Assembly: GCA_964017045.1 (NCBI GenBank)
Contig: OZ024808.1
Coordinates: 7,201,284-7,265,283, forward strand
DNA: 64,000 nt
Source: Omphiscola glabra
Lineage: Eukaryota; Mollusca; Gastropoda; Lymnaeidae
Reading direction: 5' to 3'
Shown: positions 1 to 12,896 of the stretch, in pieces
How positions within the stretch are numbered: position 1 is the first letter of the stretch
How the letters are laid out: each line of letters opens with the position of its first letter
The notes under the pieces: model-generated
The model's input: the letters and a program-made list of their open reading frames with translations, nothing else
Databases searched by the model: none
Told to the model about the DNA's origin: nothing
Made by a program: the position numbers and the translations under genes

Positions 1-938
1 GCACTGTTGAGCATACATTCTTAAATTGGAGAGAGTGTGTTTGTAGGTCGGTGAAACTCTGATTTAGTTCCTTGGAATGTCAACTCAATAAATAGTCTAT
101 TTCCTTGTAACTCTCCAATAAAACGCTAACACAATATTAGCAACTTAGGAAAAAAAATCAAAAAAACATTATGCATTTAAGGAAGACCTAAGGTAACAGA
201 ATCAATAAAACAATTGTATCAAAATCTCCACATCCAGACCATATAATATAATACATTTAGCTACAATAAATGTAAACCAGACACAATACTTCTGATTTTA
301 AAATTTTGTTAAAGATTTTCAACAGTAATTTTAGGTAAACTGGTGGTTTATACTATAAATTATAGAACTGTAAAAATTATTAGTATCGGGAGTTTTTTTA
401 ACTTGAATAGTCTGAGGATCCCCATTAACATTAAACATTTTGAGGACCCCTCAACCCCCCATTCAGTTAACAAAAGATCATTGTATCTACATTGCTTTTT
501 TCTGCAGACTCCCATAATTAGCCCTGTGAATCTCTATGGTTCCCATAATTAGATATTTTTTTAAATCTCATAGGGTCCGTAATTAGCCTTGTGAATCTCC
601 GAGGCTCCCATAATTAGCCTTGTGAATCTCTGAGGGTTCATATTGAGCCATGTGAAGCTCTGAGGCTCCCATAATGAGCCTTGTGAAGCTCTGAGGCTTC
701 AATAATTGGCTTTTTTTTTTTTTAAATCTCTGATGGTCCACAGGCATTAGTTAAAGCTTCATTAGCTTTAATGTTCAGATGGACGAATCACCTTAAAAAC
801 TGTTGAACTATTATTCAGTGAAAGAATTTTTGTTATAAAAAAAATCAACCTAGACTACTTGCAATCCATGACTATACAAAAAAAATACATGAGACTAGAC
901 ATGGCGTGTCAGGTTAATTCCATCCTCACTGGCTAAAG

Positions 939-1135
939 CAGTGGTTCTCAACCTTCTTACTAACTCGACCCTTTAATACAGTTACTCCTGTTGTGGCATC
1001 CCCCAACCACATTTTCTTTCCCGTTGCTACTTCATTGCTGTAGAGTATATGTGTTTTCCTATGGTCCTAGGCAACACTTGTTGACGGTTGTTCGACCTCC
1101 CAAAGGGGTCACGACCCATAGGTTGAGAACCGCTG
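939..1135 (-). mobile_element. SPIN-like hAT mini-element, copy 1
   Basis: Starts CAGTGGTTCTCAACCTT and ends GGTTGAGAACCGCTG, with the internal phrases CGACCC, TTTAATACAG and TTTTCC(T/G)ATGGTC typical of the non-autonomous SPIN group (about 190-220 bp). The right flank CTCTAGAG is the ideal hAT target (nTCTAGAn); the left flank GGCTAAAG is a decayed match. Strand is given relative to the published orientation as recalled. No coding capacity. Confidence 0.85.
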
Positions 1136-1327
1136 CTCTAGAGAATAATTTTAAATAGCACCGAGGAGTCAACATTTTTTTCAGTACAAAGACATTGAAT
1201 AAATGAAAATGATGAAATGAGACTAAATTGATAGGGGAAGTCTTCAAACATCTTCATGCAAAATTAAGTACAAATAAATATAACCATATAGATTTAACTT
1301 TCATATTATCATCACAACCCCATAGAA

Positions 1328-1524
1328 CAGTGGTTCTCAACCTTCCTAATGCCGCAACCCTTTAATACAGTTCCTCGTGTTGTGGCAACCCCCAACCACA
1401 AAATTATTTTCAGTGCTACTTCATAACTGTAGAGTATATGTATTTTCCATTGGTCTTAGGCCACCCCTGGAAAAGGGTCATTCGACCCCCAAAGGAGTTG
1501 CGACCCACAGGTTGAGAACCGCTG
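1328..1524 (-). mobile_element. SPIN-like hAT mini-element, copy 2
   Basis: Same ends and internal sequence as the copy about 390 bases before it, and 197 bp long. It has a perfect 8-bp target duplication, CCATAGAA, at 1320-1327 and 1525-1532, so it inserted independently and was not tandemly copied. Confidence 0.88.
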
Positions 1525-1725
1525 CCATAGAAAAATATATCTTTCCATTAGTAGGTCCATAAAGTGAGTCCATCTCTAAAAATGTAGACTCATTGTAAGC
1601 TACTTCTCTGTAACTTCTTGTCTGTTAAAAAAATATTCATGCTGCTCTAGTCATGAATAAATATACTTTTTTATATAAATGAATTTAACAGGAAAGAGAG
1701 AGAGAGTGAACAGTCATAACAGCAT

Positions 1726-2427
1726 TGCATTGTGATGTGTTGCACTGGATGGTGTGTCATTGTGATGTGCTGCACTGGATGGTGTGTCATTGTGATGTGC
1801 TGCACTGGATGGTGTGTCATTGTGATGTGCTGCACCGGATAGTGTGTCATTGTGATGTGCTGCACCGGATAGTGTGTCATTGTGGTGTGCTGCACTGGGT
1901 GGTGTGTCATTGTGATGTGCTGCACTGGGATGATGTGTCATTGTGATGTGCCGCACTGGATGGTGTGTCATTATGATGTTACGCACTGGATGGTGTGTCA
2001 TTGTGATGTGCCACACTAGATGGTGTGTCATTGTGATGTGCCACACTAGATGGTGTGTCATTGTGATGTGCCACACTAGATGGTGTGTCATTGTGATGTG
2101 CTGCACCGGATAGTGTGTCATTGTGGTGTGCTGCACTGGGTGGTGTGTCATTGTGATGTGCTGCACTGGGATGATGTGTCATTGTGATGTGCCACACTGG
2201 ATGGTGTGTCATTATGATGTTACGCACTGGATAGTGTGTCATTGTGATGTGCTGCATGGGATGATGTGTCATTGTGATGTGCCACACTGGATAGTGTGTC
2301 ATTGTGATGTTATGCACTGGATAGTGTGTCATTGTGATGTGCTGCACTGGATGGTGTGTCATTGTGATGTGCCACACTGGATAGTGTGTCATTGTGATGT
2401 TATGCACTGGATAGTGTGTCATTGTGT
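1726..2427. repeat. 30-bp minisatellite, about 23 copies
   Basis: Unit TGTGATGTGCTGCACTGGAT followed by GGTGTGTCAT. The unit is a multiple of 3 and lacks stops in several frames, which accounts for the repetitive open frames on both strands. Blocks of variant units recur (CCACACTAGA, TTACGCACTG), so expansion was by multi-unit steps. A looser array (CTTGATGAATGATGTGTATG type) follows to about 2560. Nothing else is seen in 1-3000 apart from AT-rich sequence. Confidence 0.9.
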
Positions 2428-3009
2428 ATATTAGCACTTGATGAAGGATTGGTCCATCTGAACTTGATGAATCATGTGTACGTCAGTGCTTGATGAATGA
2501 TGTGTATGTCAGTGCTTGATGAATGATGAGTATATTGCAAATTGATGAATTCTTTTTTACACCAGAGCTTGGTGACTGATGTATATGTAAGCAACTGATG
2601 ATGTTGCCTTTACAAATATTTGTTAACAAACAAATTTACAATGACTAAAAATCCCAACAATGAAAACAAACATTTTATCAGGTTGTAAAAAAAAACAGTC
2701 TTTCCATTTTCAATACAGACACAATAACATCTGTGATGCTTTCAAAAAATGCACAAACTTAACCTCTAAAATTAATCTTGATCCTTAAGATTTCAATAGT
2801 TTCAGTCCCAGAGTCAATTTAGTGATAAAAATCACCTTTGTTTTTTTTGCAAGGTTTAAAAATTAGATCAAACTGGTTGTGCAGGAAATTTAATTCATTT
2901 GCCAAGTGAAAATTTTTATCATTTATGACTTGATGATTTGGACGAAAGCAAATAAATGGACAAAGCTGGCACCTTATACCATATCCACTTGCAATAAATT
3001 AGCCATCAT

Positions 3010-3160
3010 CAAGTAAGCTTCGCTGTCATCCCCCTACTACTGCTGTCATCCCTCTGCTACTGCTGTCATCTCTCTGCTACAGCTATCATCCCCCTGCTAC
3101 TGCTGTCATCCCTCTGCTACAGCTATCATCCCCCTGCTACTGCTGTCATCCCTCTGCTAC
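3010..3160. repeat. 20-bp minisatellite at the QSOX stop codon, about 7 copies
   Basis: Unit TGCTGTCATCCCTCTGCTAC. On the gene strand each unit contains GTAGCAGAGG, and the last unit supplies the QSOX TAG at 3157-3159. The rest would lie in the 3' UTR. Confidence 0.88.
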
Positions 3161-6100
3161 GCTATATTTTTGGACAATTTAAACGAGCACAGCTTCCTCC
3201 TGGATATGAAATGATGGTACAGGAAGAGTATGATGAGCGTGCTCATGACGTAAAATATGATGCACATACTCAAGTCTAGCTGCGTCAGCCCCCAACCGGT
3301 GAGAAAATTACTGCCGAAACTGACTGACTTCATGTTGGATCCATTTCCCTCTACGCTCATATGATGCCGCCTCTTCTCCAGTTTCCACACTTCCAACAGC
3401 CTCACCTGCTTCAGGTCGTCCTTATTTTGTTTCTTCTCCCACCAATCCAGCACCTTGTGGCGGGTCAGAGTCCTGATGTCCAAGCCGGTTTCTCGGAACA
3501 CTTCGTCGGCACCGAGAAGGTTGATGGAGAAGACAATGTTTTTCTCAGCGTAAAACTGCAGCAGAAACTCCAGCACCTTGTCGCCATCCCAGGACAGGGA
3601 CATTCCTTGATCCGATTTTATCATTTTATTACAGAGTGGACACAGGTACTCAGGGGGGAACTGAACCTTCGGATGATCGGGATCTTCTGATGCATCGCCC
3701 TGGAGTCTCTTGTTGGCTTTGTTGTGCGCGCTCCACAGCCAGAGGACCGAATCTTTATGGGATTTCACGTCATCTACGATGGTTGCAGCCATGGAGAGAA
3801 AATTTCTGGAACATTCTGAACAGCCAAAGAAATATTCCATGTAGCCTTTGACAGCAAGTAACACTTCTTGAGGGTTGTCTTTTCCTGAAAAATATGGTGC
3901 GAACAAAGTTTATAAAGCTAAATGTGATATACGATAATATATATGGGGGACTGCGTTCAAGCAATGTGAAGTAAATAAATAGTGGAACAAAATATGTTTA
4001 AGTTTTTTTTTAGTTATGCCCGGTCTTGTTTTCAAGTCTTAATATATCTTTGTTCCCCCACTTATTTAAATGTAATAGAACTCATTTGATGCAGAGTATG
4101 TGAGACAGACATAATCTGGTGCGATCAGATCAATAAAATGTGTGGTATAAAACAAGAATATGATGTGACTTACTGTTGCCAGAATTCTGGTGAAAGGCCT
4201 CAACAGTCAGGACATGAAATAATGTCCACATACCACATGGATAGCCACGGTACTGGGGAGAGCTGCCGTCACATGACTCCCATCTGACCACTTCGGGTAA
4301 GAAACTGTCTCTACTCTGCAACATCACAGAGAAACAATTCAAATAAGAAATATTGATACCCGTACAATTAAATGTTTCATTTTTAGCGTACTGTCAATGA
4401 TATGTATGTGTGAACACTAATGGGAGACAAGTAATATGGTTAATATTTCTTGTATACAGAGTGTTGGGACTTGGGAGGAACTGGCCATTCAGAGTTTAGG
4501 TTGAATAAAGGAGTTTGTTTTGAAACCGGGAGAAAAATGGCGGGATGAACAGAGACCATTGGCATTGTATCAAGATTTTGTTGATAAAATTATCAAGTCA
4601 AAGAAGATTTGTGTCGCGGTGGGCATGGATTTGTGTCGCGGTGGACATGGATTTGTGTCACGGTGGTCATGGATTTGTGTCATGGTGGCCATGGATTTGT
4701 GTCACGGTAGCCATGGACTTGTGTCACGGTGGCCATGGATTTGTGTCATGGTGGCCATGGATTTGTGTCACGGTGAACTGGGTAATCAGTTGCAATAAAT
4801 CTTACTTGAATGCTGTCCAGTTTATTCATCCACTCTTCTCCTGAAATGTTTTTGGCCTCATGGGTGTTAAGCATGTTGTAGACTTTGTTCAAGAACTTCA
4901 AGACAGGCTCCCTACCGGGAAGATACTTAAATAGCAAGAAAATTGCATGTTTTAGAAATTATATAACATTCAGCTTTGAGGGAATAGTTAGGCGATCAGT
5001 AGATCTACTAACAAAACATATTAATATAACTTTATCAAGACATGAATAAAATTAGGCCATATTAACATACCTTTACCAGGACATGGACAAACTCCTTAAG
5101 TGCAGACAGCCTATCCTCATCAATGAATTTTTTTATGGCCACTTCCTGTCTAAGACTGTAGTGAATGGCCGACTCCAAATCTTGCATGCTGACCTTTGAA
5201 CTGAGAATGGAAAGAAAAAAAATCAGAATTCTTTGTTAGAGTTTTAAGGATTATGTAACTTTTCAAAACTTTTTTTAAAAAAACAAACAAAACAGCAGTG
5301 ACATTATTGTGTCAACAACATAAATAACAGCAGTGACATTATAGTATCAACAACAAAACAGCAGTGACATAGTTGTATCAACAACAAAACAGCAGTGACA
5401 TTGTTGTATCAACAACAAAACAGCAGTGAGATAGTTGTATCAACAACAAAACAGCAGTGACATTGTTGTATCAACAACAAATGTAATTATAAATTATTAC
5501 CATCTTTTTTTATGTAACTAAAATGTTCACCTGTTAGTTTTAGGAAAAGGACCCTCCCTTTGACCTTCAACCTCTTGCAACTTAGACTGACTTCCTCCGG
5601 TTGGCTGCTTCAGCTTGGCTCCCCCTGAAAGCCCTTGGATTACCTTAGCAAATAGCTTGCGATCTTCATCGTTGCTCTTAATCCCCCTGAAAGAATTTGA
5701 AAAGGTCATTTTGGGACAAGAAAAAAATGTTTTAAATTAAAAAAACATCAAAAACCAAAGTCTGTTCGAAGATCATTGGTTCAAATGGGGGAGGGAGCTT
5801 TTGTTAAATTATCTACAGCTCACCAACTTGATAATTCGCTTTCCAGGTTGAGCCAAACATTAAGTTACTCTGTGTTTTCCGAAATATTCTACTAGTTTTG
5901 TCAATTTACTTCCCAAATAAAATAAAAACCTTAAAATCATACCATTGTGTATATAGTAAAGTAGCAGTTGTCCCGAGACTTACGCTAGCCTTCTATTTCT
6001 AGTATATGTTGTAAGATAGCATTTGTCCCGAGGCTTACACTAGCCTTCTATTTCTAGTATATGTAGTAAGATAGCCATTGTCCTGAGACTTCATTAGCCT

Positions 6101-9100
6101 TCTATTTCTAGTATATGTAGTAAGATAGCATTTGTCCTGATGCTTACACTAGCCTTCTATTTCTAGTATATGTAGTAAGATAGCTGTTGTCCTGAGACTT
6201 ACATTAGCCTTCTATATCTAGTATACATAGTAAGATAGCAGTTATTCCAACTTAACTTACACTGCCAAAACTGTGTACGTAGAGTCCTGGTTGACCTTAT
6301 ACAGGCTTGGAAATTTATTGATCCCATACTTGGTCACAGAATCCTTCACCATAGTTCTGAGCAACACATTGTTCAGACTTTTCACATCTAGCATAACCTG
6401 CAGGAATATTTTGCAATGTCTTTTTAAATGACACCGGTACAAATAGCATGCATAATTTAAATAACATTAATATTATATTTACTGTTAGGTCAAGTTAACC
6501 GGCTGCATGAGAGCTGGGGGTGCTCGATAGCTGGAAAACTGTTGATTCTCCACATAAAAATACAAGCTTCACCAAAAACTCCCAGTGAAAGTACACATCG
6601 AAAAAAAAAAAAAAAATTTTAAATGAAGCATACATTTGTAATATTTTAAACTGTAAGGTCATTTCAGTTAACATCAAGTCTTTTCTTCAAATGTAATAGA
6701 TTCTTTCTTTCTTAAAGACATAACATGTATGTCAGCAACTCACTTCTTTTCCTAGGATTGACTCAGCCTCCTCAAATATAAGTAAGACATGCTTGTGAGA
6801 GTCTTTCTTCTCCTGCCAAATATCTTCAATAGTACTGTGAGAGATATTTGGTTTACCATTAAATCTGCACTCAACAATTTCTTTCCCACCCCAAAAAAAA
6901 AAACAAAACAAAAAAAAACAACTACAAATAAACAAACTATAAGTTATTAAAAAATAATTGTCCAACCTATAACGATTAGGATTTTAAACTCAAAAAGTTG
7001 TTTAAAGTTTAAAAAATATAAGTTTCTTGATTTGATGATCATCCAGACAAAATAGGCTTAGAATCTATTTTTTGTTACAAGAGAAACTTACGCTAATGGA
7101 TTAAGATTTGGCCATGAATCTGTGGGGTTGTTTGCCAGGACCTCAAATATTTTAGTTTTAATACCAGTTAGTTCCCGACCTTTGAGTTCTATTCCACTCT
7201 TAGCACGTTTTGAACTGTAAACAGGTGGGAAAATCTGAAGGGAAATAAGAGAAAGTTAAATTTGTTACACCAACTGTATAATTAATTTCATTTTTCTGAA
7301 TATTTGAATATAATTATATATTAGATTTATTTCAAAAGGTACCATACAGAGAACACAACCATTAATATAAATCTATAACAGTGATGAAATTTTGGTATTA
7401 CAGTAAGTGTTTTTGAAGTAAGAAATAACTACCTTTATTGTTGGATAATATTCCACTTCAAAATCCCTGCATGCCTCAAGATTAACTTTCTGTGAACAGT
7501 CTAAAGCAGCGATACCTATTATGTCACGCCACTCTGAAACCAAAAGGATGTCCAATAAATAGGGTGGGGGGGGGGGGGGTGAGAGTAATATCACATCTTA
7601 TTTTTAAAGTAACAAAATAATAAAAATTGTTTTACAAATTCATATGATGAAAGCAACTAATTACCAAAAAAAAATGGACAAGCTACAGATATACATTTTC
7701 ATACACTTCTTTTTGTCAGATATCTTTCCTGATTAAAGAAATGTGTTCAGACTGGCATCATTGGAAGTTACACAAAATATTGCAGCAAGTTACAAAATTT
7801 TTTTTTCCTTAATCCAATGTATGTGAATCCAAAAATGGTCATTAATAAAAAGAAAAATGTATTGCTAGAATGAATTCTTTAATATATGACAAATAAAACA
7901 GTTCTTTCTTAAGCTGATGAATGTACATTTTTAAAATAAAACTAATTAAATGCACACCAGAATATCTTAGAGACATTTTTTTTTTTTTTTAAATTTAACA
8001 TGTTTCTGTTGGCAGCTAATGTGAAGGTGAAAGGAGATGCTTGGGTATCAATCATTTGCTAAAAAAAACTGTAAACAGTGAGTTGCTTACTTTGAAAAAG
8101 AAATCTAACTTATAAATTTGGTTGCTACAAAAACAAATCTTATTTTGCTAGCCTACCAATAGCCAATTATTATTATAAAATATGTAAAGGGGCCATCCAT
8201 GATAAACGATGTCACTTATAACTTATAGGGAAAAAAAAGGTCGGGAGGGGGGTTTATTGTTAAAAAATAGGATAAAAGATGTTCCATGCTAATTTATAGT
8301 AAAAACTTTTAAGCACTTTGGCTAAAACTTAATAAATACATGTATTCAGAGTAATTTATATCTTATTTAGGCCAGAAGTTTGGCAAATTCAATATAACAT
8401 AATCATATGAATAAAGAATGATAAAGAACTCTCTTGAGAAGATTGGGATGATCTATTGGCCCAAGAGTCAAATGGTGAAAAAGACAAAGGGCAGATCCAG
8501 ATAATACAAGCTTCTAGTTCGGCTGGCTGGTCTAGCATTTCTTGTTCCTACAGGCACAGGTATATGTGTTTTAATAGTAGCTTCGATTGATAGTTTATGG
8601 TGTTCTGTAATTTTATATCTGTTTTCTTTTACCAAGTGACCCCCTATGAATTATATGCTTTAACTTTTAACTTTAAAAAATATCTGACTTAAAAATATGC
8701 AACAAGGCATCAGCACCCCCAGTGAAATACTTTATGCAGTTTTTCAAATTGATTCATATTCAAATGTTTATTATGACTTACTTAGGCTTCAAATATCAGA
8801 AAATTCACTTTAAGTTCTGCAAGTAAGACATAATTAATGATTATTCTAGGTGTAAATTTTTTTAAAAAATGCATTAGTTATGCTAATCAAAATATCTCAT
8901 TTACATTAAATTTTGGGATTTCAGTTTGATTCATAAAGATTGTTATTGGTTCATTCAATTTCCTAAAAAAATATAAAGTTTTATAAATAATATTACAAAA
9001 GTAATAACGTTATTTTAAAAAAATATTTTAAATTTATCAAGGAGGAAGTGCAAGGCTTGTGAAATCAGACAAACAAGGCAAGGGCTCAGTCTTTTGGCAC

Positions 9101-9578
9101 AAAACCTCAGTTTCAAGAAGGTTAAAATTAAGTTGTCATTTAGTTTGATTTTTATTAGCCTGCAGCTTATCCACTCTACAAAATACATGTTCATGTTTCA
9201 TTTCAACTTATTTCAAGAACACCACTTCCTCATATTAGTCATATTACTCATCATTGTCATTGTCTATTTTATTCACTGTGCCCCTTTGTCCTAATTTAAT
9301 AAGTTATATTATGTTATAAGATTTATAATTAAAAGTTCCTTACCTTTCAAATCTGTAGCTACTTTCTTCCAGATAGGTGCGAAACTTACACAATGACCAC
9401 ACCAGCTGTTGTAAAACTCTACAACCCAAACTTTATTGTTCGGTTTGGTCTGTATGACTAAATTTTGCAGTGTTTCGTTATTTAATGGCAACACATCATC
9501 ATCTTCGGTGTCAAAAAGTCCATCTTTAATCCCCAAAATAAAACTCAAAGCGAGGAATATTATAAAAAGCCTCAGCAT
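3157..9578 (-). CDS. QSOX: Quiescin sulfhydryl oxidase (QSOX), complete, 10 exons
   Basis: FAD-dependent thiol oxidase that makes disulfides in secreted proteins and passes electrons to O2, giving H2O2; it acts in the Golgi or outside the cell. Exons (coding order): 9578-9344, 7533-7433, 7234-7092, 6834-6744, 6397-6261, 5686-5531, 5200-5071, 4925-4806, 4315-4174, 3884-3157. All introns are GT-AG and phases agree, giving about 660 aa, near the family's 600-750. Seen: N-terminal signal peptide (residues 1-18); thioredoxin domain with redox motif WCGHC at 59-63; second, redox-inactive thioredoxin-like part in exons 4-5; helix-rich linker in exons 6-8; Erv/ALR flavin domain in exons 9-10 with [16 protein letters not shown] at 440-443 and [11 protein letters not shown]; third CxxC (CPLC) at 500-503; C-terminal membrane helix about 626-645. 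The start is the ATG before the signal peptide. The stop codon lies in a minisatellite unit. Identity is firm; QSOX1 versus QSOX2 cannot be decided. Confidence 0.96.
4608..4782. repeat. 22-bp minisatellite in QSOX intron 8, about 8 copies
   Basis: Unit TTTGTGTCACGGTGGCCATG plus GA. It ends 24 bases from the donor of the exon at 4806-4925. Open frames here are by-products. Confidence 0.88.
5293..5480. repeat. 31-bp minisatellite in QSOX intron 6, about 6 copies
   Basis: Unit AGCAGTGACATTGTTGTATC plus AACAACAAAAC. It sits between the exons at 5071-5200 and 5531-5686. Confidence 0.85.
5955..6250. repeat. 55-bp minisatellite in QSOX intron 5, about 5 copies
   Basis: Unit contains TAGCCTTCTATTTCTAGTAT and GTAGTAAGATAGC. 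It ends about 10 bases from the donor of the exon at 6261-6397. Confidence 0.85.
7534..9343 (-). other. QSOX intron 1, no feature seen
   Basis: 1.8 kb of AT-rich unique sequence between exons 1 and 2; a G-run of 15 at about 7564-7580 is the only oddity. Confidence 0.5.
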
Positions 9579-10937
9579 GTTAATAATTATTAGTCTTATG
9601 AAAACAGCTGGTGTAGAAATCCCATTGTCCCCTTCGTGAGTTTACGATCTACTCACTCTGACACGTATTTCAACCATTGGATTGTTTACTTAATGAATCC
9701 TAGTGACAGATTTTAAAAATCAACGGAAATAGATTTATCCCATAAAAGGGGTGTAAGAATTGAACAGCTTATTTAAATTTCGCCTCGGCTTATTTTTATT
9801 TAAATTTCATAATTGTTTCAATTAGACCTAAAGCCTAATGAACATTATATTTTTAATTAATTTAATGTTTAAAAAATAGATAACAATGTCATTTTAATTA
9901 ATACTCTTTAAAGGGTCTAAGTCTAATTTTTTTTAGACTTCAAAATTTTGCCTACTCTAAAGTCTAAAAAAATATAATAATTTGACTCGGACAAAATGTG
10001 AGGTGAGTTTGCTAAAGGACTAAAGACTAAAGGTAAAATATATCAATTTTAATGAAATTCAATGCAATACCAGCAATTTTTGTAATTAGTTAATTTTAAA
10101 AAATATAATGTTATGATATGGCTTCAGCGTTTATTTGGTAATAATATCCACAGGCCTACAACTTCAATTTTATACCTATGCCTATAGCCTATAGTAGGCC
10201 TATTATGTGTCAGGTAACATTATGTGAGAGAATTTATGTTACGGTACAAAATTTGCCTACTAGTATACTAGATTTAACTAGAATTAAAATAACACCCAAA
10301 CTTTTTTCAAATAATCCAAACGCCCAAATAAGAGTCTTATTGTTATATTTATAAGAGTAGGAAACGTTTGCACTTTAAAAGCAATTTGTGATTCACTGCG
10401 AAAATAGAGTGGAGAGCCGGTGGCAGTGCATGTCTCTCCGGTAGGCTAACAACATTCTATGTCAAGCCAACAACAAAAGTATGTCGTGCATTTGTAAAAC
10501 TTGGTGTGTGGGTTTCTTTTTGTTTTGCTTTTTTGCATAAATGACTTTTGCTTTCCGTCCATTGGGCTGAATGGTAAACTGAAAAGAAGCCGTTGTTTTT
10601 ATGTTTTTCTTTTTTTTAGAATGTTAGTTGTAGTCTGAAGCGATTTATGTTTAATTTTGGTATGTATCGTGGATGCAGGAGCAAAGTATTTCTTTTGGGA
10701 AGGAGGGGCTTGCTCAGACATGACCCACTAGAGTACTAGTAGGTCATGGCTCTGAGGGCCCAGGGCTTGAGTGGACCCTGAATATTTTCATCTGCTCTTC
10801 TCTGGCGGTGTTTTTGATACTGTTTTATCTTAAGTTTTGAGAAAATGTGTGTATAAAAATATATTTATATAACTTTAAAGCCCTTAATCCGGTCCTCTTT
10901 GAATGAGTTGTATCAGAAAAGAAATTATGTTTTATAT
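9579..10937. other. Unique AT-rich region upstream of QSOX
   Basis: Holds the QSOX promoter. A CCAAT box (read on the gene strand) lies near 9676, about 100 bases upstream of the start codon. Otherwise no genes or recognisable elements were seen up to the hAT element. Confidence 0.4.
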
Positions 10938-11699
10938 CAGAGGTCTCAAACTCACAGCCCGCAGGACGATATTTTTCGGCCCGCTACCTGACAGCAAAGT
11001 TTAGAGTTAATGCGGCCCGCGCGTTTTCCCCATTCTCATATAGGCCTATATTATGTGACCCTCCGCGACGGTTTCAGTCGAATCTCACCGACCAGTCTAA
11101 TTCTGATATTTATTATGTTTATTTTAAAACTGGACTAAAAGTATTAATTTTATAGCATTTTATGAGACAAACTTGGCCAAAGTGCGGTTTTGAGAAAAGT
11201 TTTAAAAGTCAGTTAGTGGGTAATACACAACCATAACAGTGTAAATCGTAGCAATCTGACACACTATCGAAGAATCCTTATTAAAATTGCCGCTAGTGTG
11301 TACGAGTGGCGTGTGAGGGAAATTCCCCGAGCCTATCTGCCTGGTCGCTTTCAAAATAGGGTTAGTTAAAAAGAACTTTTCTATGATACAAAAATCAAAA
11401 TTAATTCTCCTTACAATAGCATCTTCCTTCGAATCAATAATTCATAAATATTATCTGCTCGTGCCTATTGTTTGAACACGTTTTAGCCTTCAAAGCCTTC
11501 GTGGAGGATGGGGTTGTTGTTCCTATACTATAAGTGATCCCACGGGGTTTTTCTTGTTGACATTACACAGGAGCTCAATTTACTCAACAAGAAGTTACAA
11601 GACCAGGGGTAGCTTGCCGGTGTTGCCTATGACAATGTCAGGGCATTCTGCACAAAACTTGTGTTATGGTTCTCAGAGAAACCACTGCCATTTCCCAAC

Positions 11700-12083
11700 A
11701 TGCAAAGTACCATGGACTCGGGCACACCATTCAGTAGCTAGCATACTGATGTCATAGACTTAGGCACACCATTCAGTAGTAAGTGTACTGATGTCATAGA
11801 CTCGGGCACACCATTCAGTAGTAATTGTACTGATGTCATAGACTCTGGCACACCATTCAGTAGCTAGCATACTGATGTCATAGACTTAGGCACACCATTC
11901 AGTAGTAAGTGTACTGATGTCATAGACTCGGGCACACCATTCAGTAGTAAGTGTACTGATGTCATAGACTCTGGCACACCATTCAGTAGCTAGCATACTG
12001 ATGTCATAGACTTAGGCACACCATTCAGTAGTAAGTGTACTGATGTCATAGACTCGGGCACATCATTCAGTAGTAAGAATACT
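11700..12083. repeat. 42-bp minisatellite inside the hAT element, about 9 copies
   Basis: The unit contains CACACCATTCAGTAG followed by TACTGATGTCATAGAC, with a higher-order alternation of CTAGCA and TAAGTG variants every three units. It grew inside the transposase coding region and split it in two. Confidence 0.9.
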
Positions 12084-12195
12084 GATGCCACTGCAAAACT
12101 ACAGAAAGAAATAGATCACATTTTTGCAAACTTCAAAACACACAGAGCCACTTTTCAAATTTTTGCGGACCCTTTCTCCTTCAATGTAGAAGATT

Positions 12196-12226
<31 letters not shown>

Positions 12227-12257
12227 GCTTCAAATGTAGCTGATTGCTCTTCAGTGC

Positions 12258-12545
12258 AAGTTCAGGGAGGTGAATGGAAAAAAAACTGACACACATGAAC
12301 GATTTATGAGAGCATTGCCCTCCACCCGCCCTGAGATTTCCAGGTTCCTGTGCCTTTTTGGGAGTACCTATATGTGTGAAAAGCTCTTTTCCACTATGAA
12401 CTTTAACAAGTCAAAGTTCAGGACCAAACTTACTGATGAGCATCTTAAAGCTATTCTGAGGGTCTCAGTTGCTTCCTCACTCAAGCCAAATGTTGCTCAG
12501 CTGTGTAAGAAGAAGCGCTGCCAGGTCTCAGGCAACGAGGTGTAG
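12258..12545 (+). pseudogene. hAT transposase C-terminus (dimerisation domain), remnant
   Basis: An open frame reads THERFMRALPSTRPEISRF, then FGSTYMCEKLFSTMNFNKSK and LTDEHLKAILRVS, ending KKRCQVSGNEV and a stop. FGSTYxCExLFSxM and LTDEHLxxIL are hallmarks of the hAT dimerisation region shared with GTF2IRD2 and ZBED proteins. A matching upstream piece (VDITQELNLLNKKLQDQG, stop, LAGVAYDNVRAFCTKL) lies at about 11553-11670, separated by a minisatellite and an in-frame stop. No intact transposase remains. Confidence 0.85.
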
Positions 12546-12663
12546 GAGGAAGAAAGTGAAGCCTAGTTCTTGAGATCCCTTAATGTTTTTATTTGTTATT
12601 AATAACGGTTGAGCAGATTGTAACAATTGTACTTTATTGAATTTGTAATCGCTTTTTTGTGGA

Positions 12664-12896
12664 ATACGTGATGCGGCCCAGTCTCACTCAGACTCTACCT
12701 CCTGCGGCCCAGTCTCACTCAGACTCTACCTCATGCGGCCCAGTCTCACTCAGACTCTACCTCCTGCGGCCCAGTCTCACTCAGACTCTACCTCCTGCGG
12801 CCCAGTCTCACTCAGACTCTACCTCCTGCGGCCCAGTCTCACTCAGACTCTACCTCCTGCGGCCCAGTCTCACTCAGACTCTACCTCCTGCGGCCC
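12664..12896. repeat. 31-bp minisatellite at the hAT right end, about 7.5 copies
   Basis: Unit begins TGCGGCCCAGTCTCACTCAG. The period is not a multiple of 3 and the unit lacks stops, which creates apparent open frames with a 31-residue period. It lies between the transposase stop and the right terminal repeat. Confidence 0.9.

Noticed and set aside
1671..2437. Open frames with HITMTHHPVQ or HCDVLHWMVC repeats
   Set aside because: By-products of the 30-bp minisatellite, open on both strands.
3361..3851. Plus-strand frames of 109 and 71 codons
   Set aside because: Shadows of QSOX exon 10 on the other strand.
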